DNA from: Acanthochlamys bracteata
Taxonomy: Eukaryota > Streptophyta > Magnoliopsida > Pandanales > Velloziaceae
Assembly (NCBI GenBank): GCA_019914995.1
Contig: CM034133.1
Coordinates: 6,652,495-6,716,494 of the forward strand
Length of the DNA stretch: 64,000 nucleotides
Reading direction: 5' to 3'
Shown: in pieces, positions 45,201 through 54,677 of the stretch
How positions within the stretch are numbered: the first letter of the stretch is position 1
Layout: each line of letters opens with the position of its first letter
Translations under genes and position numbers: made by a program
The notes under the pieces: model-generated
What the model was told of the DNA's origin: nothing
The model's database searches: none
What the model saw: the letters and a program-made list of their open reading frames with translations, nothing else

Positions 45201-46030
45201 AAATGATGAGTTTTTTTATTGCTAGCTTGTTTGGTGGTCTGTAACGCAAAATTTCTTGATATTAACACTATGATAGGAAAGTATTTTTTGAGTTACAACT
45301 GCTGATCATTTTATTGAATTTTTGTAATTCAAATGATTCTTGATGCTTGTGATTTTGTACTTGTTTAATATGATTGTATTTGTTTTCTTTAACTCTTTGA
45401 ATTTTTTGGTTATCATTTTATTGTTTGTGATAATGACCTTCATGAAATTTTATTGTTGTATCCATTTTTCTAAATTTCTGTGCTATATAATTTGCTGCTT
45501 GTTGCAAATCTTCTTTGCTAATATATTATGTTCTGACTGATCTGTCGTATTGTAAAGTGTGCTGAATATTCATTGCTTAAATTCTTTACTAGAATGTGGT
45601 GATTTTTTAGCAAAAAACTTGTTTTCTCATTTCTTTGCATGAAACATGCTAAAATCAAATGATGTTGTGAATGTTGCTGTTTATTATAAGATTGCTGATT
45701 TTAGATGCATTATTACTCATATCGTTGGCAAAATTTCTCTTTGATATATTTGGTGAGTGTAATGTATTAACTATTGTGGTAAATTCTCTGTAATTGCTGT
45801 TGATGCTTTGAAATTGCTATTGTGAATATTGCTAGCATATAATGACCTCTCCATCTTATGAAGTGCATTATGAAAATGATTGGTGAGATTGATGCTTAAT
45901 TTGAAATGCTGAAACTTATTATTGTATGTTACTTGTGAATTATGAGATAAATTGCTCTGAGTTTTTATTCTTGCTATTGTATTTGTGATAATATTTGATG
46001 ACTACTAAATCTTCATCTCTTTGCGCATTT
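45200..46030. other. T-rich stretch without a gene
   Basis: Strongly T-biased plus strand with many 'attgctgtt / gaatattgct' variants. No domain-bearing ORF. Confidence 0.4.
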
Positions 46031-46950
46031 TCGTATTGTTAATATTTTCTAATAGTTTGGAGATGATGCTTACACAAAGCAGGGAAAGACTTATATAGGA
46101 AATGGAGAAGTAGAGCACACAAATATTATGACAACAAGAATGGTGGAAAGACAGTTAAGACTAACCCACCAAGAGATTTAATGAGGAGGTAGACTTTCTG
46201 ATTTGGTTATTTAATGCGATCAATTTGATAATCTTGCATGTAGGTTGAGTACAATATAGTAAATGTCATACTTACTTTCAGTATAAAATAAGGTGTTATA
46301 ATCTACTAAATTATCATATCAACTTTATAGGATGTATCCACAAAGTCCAAAGAGGAACATATAGACAACTCGATCCTTACTGTAGATGAAGTGAAAGCAT
46401 CGCGAGTGTCTCTCATCGGACGGTAAGTATATCCAAACGTAGATATATTTGTATATAATACTTATCTGTATTCATGTTATAGAAACTTGTAGGGTTAGAG
46501 GCCATTAGGGACATACAAGGTCGCACGTGTTAACGCATTAGGAAGTTGGAAGATCAAAATGAACTAAAAACGACTATCTAACTTAATAGTTAAAGTGTCA
46601 CTTGAAATAATTACCTTTATAATAATTTTATAATATGTAGGAAGACGAGACAAACACTCAAAAACCACTATCCAATGACATAAGAGTAAGTATGAAAAAT
46701 ATTTTAAGAAGCGTATCCGGCTATTGTCATGGTTGGAGACCAGGATTCAAATCACACCATAAAGATGACAACTCCACTAACATTAGCGTGCTTTAGCAAC
46801 AATTGGAGAGAGTGAAACAAGAAAGAGGGGTCAACTTATACAGTTAGCCCGCCATAGCAACAAAAGCTAACAACGATCTTATAGAAATGGTGAGGTGTAT
46901 ACTAGGTGGACCTTCGCACGATGATTCAACAAGTAACATGTTAACTTTCA
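46030..46950 (+). other. Possible remnant of an unrecognised spliced gene
   Basis: Several exon-like blocks are bordered by splice-like sites. One at about 46330-46421 lies between an AG and 'ggtaagtat' (DVSTKSKEEHIDNSILTV...). One at about 46640-46688 lies between 'tgtag' and 'gtaagtatg'. A following open stretch includes YCHGWRPGFKSHHKDD. Stops occur elsewhere. I do not recognise the protein. The pattern (short exons, Gln/Glu-rich end) would fit a decayed transposase-associated gene, but nothing confirms it. Confidence 0.25.
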
Positions 46951-47049
46951 CACAAAAATTTAATTTTATTGCGCATTGAAATATATTATAAATCAATTAT
47001 ACTATATGATGCGTTTTATCATATCAGCTTAAGGTAGCAAAATCAAAAA

Positions 47050-47455
47050 AAGTAATGAAATGATACTGAACCTACAAGTACATGACTGACTTGGCAAGCG
47101 TTCCAAGGTAGGATGAGTGAAGTAGAAATATTTTTGCGTTCTAAGAATTTTAGTATATAACATTTAGTTTTATACTACTTTAAGGGGTCAAACTTAAAGG
47201 ATGAAATGGTGCGATACCTTTGCTTACACAATCATCTTGGCAAGCATGATCCGTAGTAAGAAACGACACTAGGTTTGATGGTAGAACAAGTAAAGAAGAA
47301 GCATTTTAATTCTTTGATTTTTAGCATAGAACATTTGGGTCGAAAACCAAAAAAAGAAATGCCAGGTAACCTACATATGCATGACTGTCTCGTGAGCATG
47401 ACACGTAGGAAAAAATCGGCATTGCTTTTTAAGGTAGAAGTGAAATAGAGGCGGT
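47050..47455 (+). repeat. Three degenerate tandem units of about 150 bp
   Basis: Units start near 47060, 47200 and 47360. Each has the order 'gaaatg...acct', 'catgactg / caatcatc', 'ttggcaagc / tcgtgagc', then 'gtagaagt / gtagaaca', and 'tagtataacatttag / tagcatagaacattt'. No gene recognised. Confidence 0.5.
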
Positions 47456-47648
47456 ATTATGTTTTTTAGGTTATTTTATTATATGATTATCAAGTTTATT
47501 AAAAATCGGCATATTTTATTATATGTTTTTTAGGTTATTTAAATTATTTCTATTCAAATATCTTACCTGCTTTTGAGAGAAGAATTCTATCATTTCCCTA
47601 AGCATGTTTTACAAAACAAAACTCTCGGTTGGGTGAGGATTGAGAAAA

Positions 47649-48035
47649 TGTGGTAAGAACATCACAAGCGTGCTTAGAGGCAAAGCAGGACCACGACAAA
47701 GAAGTGCACACTTGCATTGGGTGCAATTGACAAATCGGGCCAACCTTGCTTGTCGCAGCTGATGGCTTCAATTGGATTTTAGTAGTTTGTTGCATTTAAG
47801 TATAGTTATCTAGTAAAGAAAAGGAGTTATGTTCTAGATGAATAAAGGTCTTTGAGTTCACTAGGAACTCTTAGACCACCAAGTCTATAAAGGGACTCTT
47901 CGAGTATTTGAGTTCATAAGGAACTCTTGGTTCTTGTAACCTATTTATAGGTGTTCGTTCTGTTGGAGCAGAATTCAGAACAAGTTATTTTGTTTTAGTT
48001 TTGTAATTATGTGATTTTCTATTTATTGTTTATCA
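47649..48035 (+). repeat. 5' LTR of the gypsy element
   Basis: About 387 bp. It contains a TATA-like 'cctatttatagg' near 47940 and ends TTATCA directly before the primer site. The start is chosen because TGTGGTAAGAACATC has a counterpart (TGGTAAGG...AAGAACATC) at the 3' LTR. Confidence 0.7.
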
Positions 48036-48059
48036 AATTGGTACCCGAGCCTCGATCTA

Positions 48060-49620
48060 ATGCATCCCAAGTCTTCTGTTATTCAGGTTCACGTCGATCA
48101 CCGTCATCACTAACCACGGATAAAGTAAGAAAATTCTTGCAAGTACCAAACTCACCATTCTCCGCAGAAGCACCATAGAAAGAGCCTTCGTTATGAGAAC
48201 AAGTCAGGGATCTTCTCTGGGATATGCAACAATTTATACAGGATGTTAGACAAGCCTTTAGGGGAACCACAGATAGTAGTGTCAATCAAATACTTGTCAC
48301 ACCACCCTCTTCTTCATACAACCCCTTAATTCTGCTTATAACCTCTATCATGCCAAATACTACATCTGTAAATCCACAAACAATAAGCCTTCCTACTGTA
48401 CTGACCAATGCACCACAAACAACTAGCCTACCTAGTGTAGTAACTAAGCTACTACCACCAGTATCTAATGCCTACATATCTATTATCCGAACACCAACTT
48501 CCTAAAAGGGTGCTTCCTATATTAACCCACAAAACTTTCCCACCAATCTTACATACTCTTATACTGACAATCAACCGCAACAATCCTATAATTACCAATA
48601 GAGAGAGGCATATTTTCTTACCTTCAAAGGAAAAGGGCTGCAAGAGTGGATATACTAAAAATACTTAAGTCCACATAGCTGCCATGTACTGCAAGATGAA
48701 GCTAACCGGTGGTATCAAAATTTCAACAAAGATAGACCAAACTACAACTTGGAAGACTTAACAACCACTATCAAGCAACAATTTCCACATTCGGGCATCC
48801 CACGTTTACATTAAGTAACTACTCAAAGAGGTTCTATAGTAGAGCATCAAGCAGCCTTTGAAGAACTAAGCTTGCGAATGCCTAATACATCCGAAGATGA
48901 TCCAATTAACTACTCAAGAAGGTTCTATAGTACTGTGGGGTTTATCAAAGACAATCTCCTTAGATGTCATGACCATGTAGCCAACTAATTAACAACTGAC
49001 ATATGCATTGACCAAGATTTTGAGCAAAACCTCAACATAGAGCCTGGAGCATCAAGATTCTACCTTTACCGAACTACAACAACCACCTTAGCCACTCTTC
49101 CCTCTACAACACCATACGCACAAGCAGTTATCTCAAGACCAAATGGAACCATTCGCCCTCGACTCTTAGGTTTGTCACTGATTGACATTAACAATAGGAG
49201 AGCTAAGGAACTTTGTTTCTACTTCGATGCAAAGTAGTAGAGGGGACATAGTATACGACTCCTCTGTTTTCTATTATAGTAATGGGTGAAGGGAATGAGG
49301 AGGAGGAGCTATATGGGGATGAGGCCTATGACACCACTACTGAACAAGGGTGACCTTATTCTTAAGTACTATACGCGGCTTGACTAGACTACAAACTATA
49401 GGAGTTGCTGGGAGGATCAGAAGCAAGAAGTGCTCATATTGATAGATTTTGAAAGTACTCAAATTTTATCACTGCACACCTCGCAAAGCATTTATAGCTC
49501 CCAGCAATCGTAGTTAAACTGCTTAAGATAGAGCTGACTGATCACAAAGACCACATACTACTGAAGTTGTTCACCAAAGTATACCATTGGGAGTGCAATG
49601 TACTGAGTTAATCGTCAACA
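48060..49620 (+). pseudogene. gag and protease remnant, gypsy
   Basis: The plus strand in mixed frames shows a gag core near 48690-48990 (DEANRWYQNF, EDLTTTIKQQF, AAFEELSLRM). A zinc-knuckle remnant near 49209-49245 has its second cysteine replaced (ELCFYFDAK) and stops after it. Near 49440-49500 a protease start reads ILIDFEST, where related elements have the D-S-G triad; the aspartate is present but the next two residues are not. Confidence 0.65.
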
Positions 49621-50079
49621 TTACCCCTTTCTGTTAGGCGTATAGTGGCTACGAAGTTTGGAAGATGTTATTGCAATTGCGAAAGACCGAATATGAGGTT
49701 TACATTTCAGAACAAAGACCTCATCTTGCAAGGGATTAGAGAGGGAGGTTATCCCAGCACAAAACCATAAGTTCAAAATCAACACTTTACTCCATGCGAT
49801 TGATTGTGGTGGAAGCTAATAGAGAGTCTGTAGATAACAATACCAATAAACTGCCAACTAACTTGCAACTACTTGTGGATCAAAATACTTCAGTCTCCAG
49901 GCCTGTCCTGCGGCTTCCCCCCAAGCGCTCTTAAGACAATCACATAACCTTAAGCTTGGCTCACTTGCTACAAACATTTAGCCTTACCGGTATCCCTATG
50001 TTTAGAAGACGAATATTGAATGCACTATGCTGAGATGCTATCCCAAGGAATCATAAGACCAAGTAGTTCAGCCTTCTCC

Positions 50080-51220
50080 TCCCCTTTTTGTGGTGAAAAA
50101 GAAGGATGGAACATACCGTTTTTGTAAGGACTACCAAGCGTTGAATGAAATCACTGAAAAAGATAAGTATGTTGTTCCAATAGTTGACGAACTCTTTAAT
50201 GAGCTCATAGTGCAAAATTTTTTACCTAAGCTAGATTTGAAGTTTGGGTTCCAACAAATTCAAGTCAAGGAAGAGGATATCCATAAGACAACGTTCCGCA
50301 TAGATGACGGGAATTATGAGTTCCTCGTTATGTCGTTCGGTCTAACCAATACACCTGTCATCTTTCAGTCTTTAATGAACGATATCTTTTGTCCCTACCT
50401 CTAGTGTTCGTAGTAGTTTTCTTTGATGATATTTTGATCTATAGTTGTAACAGTCAAGATCATCTACGGCATCTTGCTAGCGTTTTTCTATTTAGCAAAA
50501 AGAGAGTTTATATGCCAATCTCACCAAATGAATGTTTGGGTTTCAACAAATCGAGTATTTGGTCACATAGTCTCGGTGGTAGGCATTGCAACATATCTCT
50601 CTAAAGTTCGTGCAATGTAGGAGTGGCCAATACCTAAATCCGTGACTGAGTTACGAGGCTTCCTTGGACTGACAAGTTATTATCATCGTTTTGTCAAAAA
50701 GTATGGTGCCATAGCAACCCTATTGATAGACCTCCTCAGGATAAATTCATTCGTTTGGAGTGAAAGATTAGAAAAGAGGCCTTTCACTAACTAAAAGAAG
50801 CTATGATGACTACACCTATCTTAGTAGCACCAATTTTTTCTAAACCTTTCACAATAGAAATTGACACATTGGGCTGAGGAATTGGGGTGATCTTGTCACA
50901 AGATAACATGCCTACTCATATTTTAGCAAGGTTCCTCCAATAACGCCTTGGCGAAATGAACTTAGGAATGGAAACTTATGGTATTAGTTCATGCAGTGCA
51001 AAGATGGCACCTGTATCTTCTCGGCCAGTAATTCATGGTGAAAGCTGCCAATCTTAGCTTGAAATATTTGTTAGAACAGTGAATCTCGACTCTAAACCAG
51101 CAGAAGTGGCTTATTAAACTCTTTAGTTATGTCCATCGAATTGTGTATCATGCTGGAAAACTGAATGACGTCGCTGATACTCTATCTCGAACCCTAATGT
51201 ATGTTTGTCTACGATGACTA
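50080..51220 (+). pseudogene. Reverse transcriptase / RNase H remnant, gypsy
   Basis: 50090-50404 is an open segment with VKKKDGTYRFCKDYQALN, LPKLDLKFGFQQI holding the first catalytic Asp, and FLVMSFGLTNTPVIFQSLMN. A stop follows, and the catalytic FFDDILIYS appears in another frame at about 50407-50445. Then come TELRGFLGLTSYYHRFVKKY near 50640-50705 and, after several stops, HRIVYHAGKLNDVADTLSR near 51130-51195, the RNase H end. Both RT aspartate motifs survive but the frame does not. Confidence 0.8.
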
Positions 51221-51489
51221 TATTACAAGCTTTCTTTTGGGAGGACTTGAGGTAGGTGTAATCAAAAGACCCGAGCGTAGTTACCCTCATGCATGCTGCT
51301 TAAGAAGAGAGCCATCCGAACTTCTAATCGCTAATGATTTCTAGTGCAACAAGGACGAATACAAGTCTCTTGATAATATTGTCTTGAGTCGAAAACTCCC
51401 TTTTAAAGCTCACAATTCAGCTGCAAGAGGACATTGTAGTTTCAAACATTCAAAAGCACTCAGACAACAGCTCTATTGGCGGTTATTTC

Positions 51490-52410
51490 TAAGGATGTCT
51501 AGGAGTACATTACTGGTCAGGGGTCTAAAATTCTTCTTCTATTTCCTGTAATTGTGAAGATATAGAAGGTCTATTTGACAAAATTATAAGGATTTGGTCC
51601 TAATTGAAAGGTAGCTTCTAAATATCGAAAGGTTTCTTCTGCATTCTTAGCTTCAGACTTATATTTCCAATAATCACTAACAACTAAGTTTTTTCATACA
51701 TATCACATTGTCCCGTAATTGTGGGTCTTGATAGATAAGGTTTAAAACTTTAGCATCAGCGTTTGTTTGGATAGTTATTTGTCTTTCTAAAGGATATGTC
51801 TTCCTTTAGGAACATAATTTCTATGTTCTGTAATATCAGGTTGCTTAAGAGTATGTTGTGCACCTGATCTAGGAATATTACTTGCAGAAGCTTGAAGACC
51901 AGTAGGTTCTAATCTTGTGCCCTTCTGAAAAGGACTATAACCTATGAAGGTTGTAGAAGAAGGTGTGGTGTTTCACTACTACTTTCCATTAAATTTTCTG
52001 ACTGATCATATAATGATAAAATATCATTAATTTTTTCTGACCAATCATCTTTTTTGATGAAGTTTTAGGTTCATTAAATTTTATTTGGGAGAGTTCTTCA
52101 ATATAATCTTTTGATGAACTTGCATCATGTGATGATTTTTCTGCTAATTCTATTTCTTTCAAGAATTCGCAGTCTTGTTTTAGAAAATCTTTTCAAAATT
52201 TTCTATTAACTTATCTGAATTATTTGGTTGCCATTTGGCTAACCTTTTTTTCAGATCTTCTTGTTTAATGTCTTCAAGTATTTTTTTTTATACTTTGAGA
52301 CTCTTCTTTCTAAATGAGTATTAAAACGTTGCTTTTCTTCTTTGGTAAAAGCCTTACGTGTTTTACTCTTTATTTCAGTTTGAAGTCTTTCGACATACAA
52401 TCTGAGTTTA
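51490..52410 (-). other. Unidentified coding-like remnant on the opposite strand inside the gypsy element
   Basis: Between RNase H and integrase, the plus strand carries no gypsy signal. The minus strand shows Lys/Glu/Ser-rich, frameshifted but protein-like text over about 900 bp, including stretches with EELSQIKFNEPK and SDYWKYKSEAKNAEE. I do not recognise it. It could be a fragment of another transposon or of a virus-derived polyprotein. The integrase zinc-finger region of the gypsy element seems to be missing or displaced here. Confidence 0.4.
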
Positions 52411-52429
52411 ATTTTTGCTAACAGACCTT

Positions 52430-53480
52430 TCGAATACTTTCATGCCTTAATGGAAAGTACACTCTTTCTATATGTGCTAAGGCATAATCAAGTTCACTAA
52501 GGCTAGCCGACTTATTGTAGCCACTGGCAATTCCCAACGCAATTTGGACTGATATTTCTACATATTTTGTGGTGAGATTGTTCGGGTCTGAAGGGAAGAA
52601 TGTCACCATGGTAGTACTAGATCGACTTTCTAAATACATCCACTTTGTCGCCCTCATGCACCTCCATCAACAGTACGAGTAGACGCTACATTTGCTAAGG
52701 AAATTGTGTGTTGCATGGGTTTCTATCTATTATTTCTAATCAAGACTCTATCTTCCTATGCTTGTTTGGTAAGAGCTTCATCGACTTTAACATACTACAC
52801 TTCATATGGGTATGGCTTACCACCCCCAAACTGATCGCCAATCCGAAGTTGTCAACAGATGCTTGGAATCTTATCTGTGATGTTTTGTTGGAAGCATAGT
52901 TTCAATGGCTTCATTGGGCAGAGTATTCTTACAATATTAGTGTCTATAGCTCTACACAAACTACACTCTTTGAGGCTGTGTATGGACGTTCCCCACCTCC
53001 CGTAGTTAAACTTGCTTTCGGATCAAATTGCTCTTATGAACTTAATGTCTAGCTGCATACTCGGGATGCTATTCTAAGGGACTTAAAACACCATCTAGCC
53101 ATAGCTCAAAATTGCATGAAGCAGCAAGCAAACAGACGCTGGTGAGAGAAAATTATGAGGTAGATGACTGGTTTTTTTCTTAAGCTCCACCCCTTCCGTC
53201 AATCTTCTTTAGTTGATCGACGTTTTAACAAATTAAGGTATAAGTACTATGGTTCATTTCGTATGAGTGATTGTATTAGCCAAGTCGCACACAACTCGAT
53301 CTGCCACCTGAGGTTCGTTCATCTCGGCGTTTCATGTATAACAATTGAAAAATGGGTACTGCACTCTCCCTGAATACAGGTCAGCTGCCAGATCTTGGAG
53401 AAGAAGAAATCGAAGAAGTCACCATAAGTCCTTCATTGCAATATGGTTCTAGACTCGTGGACGAGTCTTGTCTCCATGGT
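52430..53480 (+). pseudogene. Integrase remnant, gypsy
   Basis: The segment begins with a decayed end of the zinc region and LAIPNAIWTDIST near 52530, where the usual first catalytic Asp of the MDF motif is lost. It continues with VLDRLSKYIHFVAL, then MAYHPQTDRQSEVVNRCLES near 52815-52870 with the catalytic Glu. AVYGRSPPPVVKL lies near 52980, DWFFLKL.P.RQSSLVDRR near 53165-53225, and an HV.HVS-like piece near 53320. Stops are frequent. The minus-strand ORF at 52418-52657 is a shadow. Confidence 0.78.
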
Positions 53481-54493
53481 AAGGAAATAATAAGAACATC
53501 AAAGCTGAGTAGAACTACAAGCGTCCTTAAGAGGCAAAGCAGGACCATTTGGTGCAAGTGACAAACTGAGCCAACCTTGCTTGTTAATTAGCTGAGCTAG
53601 GTTTTTGTAATTTGTTGCATTTAAGTATAGTTACCTATTTAAGAAAAGAAGTTGTATTCTAGACGAATAAAGGTCTTAGAGTTCACTAGGAACTCTTAGA
53701 CCGTCGAGTCTATAAAGAGACTTAGAAGGATTTGAGGATTCGAGTTCATTAGGAACCCTTGGTTCTTGTAACCTATTTAGGGTGTGTTTGGTAGTGTTGG
53801 GGAAATTTTTGTTCCCCAAACGCACTACACAGTAAAGATACTTATTTGGAAGTGTTTGATTAAAATGCAGCTTATCCGAATCACTGCTTTTAACCAAAAC
53901 GTTACTCTATCTAATTTACAAATTTAACCTCAGAATAAATATTATCTAAAATAATTTTAATAAATTATTTAAAAATTTATTAAATATCTAACAACTTATT
54001 CAATGTTTAATAAATTATTTAATTATTAATTATTTAACAAATATTTTAAATAATTATTTAATAAATTATTTTACAAAATAATTTATTTTAATTTAAACAG
54101 ATATTTATATAAAATAATTAATTTAAGTATTTCTATTTTAAAAAAAATTTTAATACAAAATCACTTTATTAAATATAATATTTTTTAAATAAGTATTTTA
54201 TTCAAAATAGCATCAATAATTTAGTAAATATATATCAATAACTAATACAAAATACCAAAGAATAATTCAGTAATTTATATATTCTTCATTTGAAAAGCAC
54301 CATTCAAAAATATTACCAAACACCATTCCAGAAAAGCTCATTTTCTCTCCATTTTTTAAAATTATTTTTTAAAAAAATTCTATTTCAGAAAAACTATTTT
54401 CATAAACAATTCCAAAAGCTCGCTTATAGACTTGGGAACAAGTTATTTTCTTCTTGTTTTGTATTTCTGCAATTATCTATTTATTGCTTATCA
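53477..54493 (+). repeat. 3' LTR of the gypsy element, split by a MITE
   Basis: Left part 53477-53779, right part 54427-54493. Without the MITE it is about 370 bp. After the insertion the LTR text resumes with TATAG and 'gaacaagttattttcttc', then 'tctatttattgcttatca', as in the 5' LTR, with a short deletion. It ends 184 bp before the start codon of the next gene. Confidence 0.75.
53780..54423. mobile_element. PIF/Harbinger-like MITE (644 bp)
   Basis: The left end is GGGTGTGTTTGGTAGTG. The reverse complement of the right end is GCGAGCTTTTGGAATTG, 11 of 17 matching. TTA flanks both sides (53777-53779 and 54424-54426). Comparison with the uninterrupted 5' LTR shows the insertion split 'ctatttatagg', which confirms both borders. 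The interior is extremely AT-rich and non-coding. Confidence 0.75.
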
Positions 54494-54677
54494 AAATGCT
54501 TCTCTCCCGCAACTTTTTTCACGAAACCAACTTGGGAGAGAATATGATAAGAAAAGGACGAAATAATACCTTATCCGCAAATGAACCGGATTTTTTTGTC
54601 TTAATATCACAGAAACCACAGCCCTACAACACCCACTCAGTAACATTTACTTCACTTCAAGCTTCTCTCTCTCATTC
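54494..54677 (+). promoter_or_regulatory. Short 5' region of the acetyltransferase-like gene
   Basis: Only 184 bp separate the retrotransposon LTR from the start codon. The stretch ends in a pyrimidine-rich leader (cttctctctctcattc) typical of plant 5' UTRs. There is no obvious TATA box. Any longer promoter would have to lie in, or beyond, the retrotransposon. Confidence 0.45.

Larger units (their letters stand above)
47649..54493 (+). mobile_element. Decayed Ty3/gypsy retrotransposon with both LTRs
   Basis: The 5' LTR is about 47649-48035 (TGTGGTAAG...TTATCA). The 3' LTR is about 53477-54493 and contains a MITE. The shared LTR text includes 'cactaggaactcttagacc' and 'ggaac(t/c)cttggttcttgtaacc'. 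A primer-site-like 'ttggtacccgagcctcgat' follows the 5' LTR. The internal order is gag, protease, RT, RNase H, integrase, as in Ty3/gypsy. All domains are broken. No clear 5-bp target duplication was seen, so the outer borders are approximate. Confidence 0.8.

Noticed and set aside
51490-52410. Calling this an endogenous pararetrovirus fragment
   Set aside because: The idea was considered, but no diagnostic domain could be recognised by eye, so it is left unidentified.
52418-52657. 79-codon minus-strand ORF
   Set aside because: Antisense of the gypsy integrase core, which reads as DRLSKY on the plus strand.
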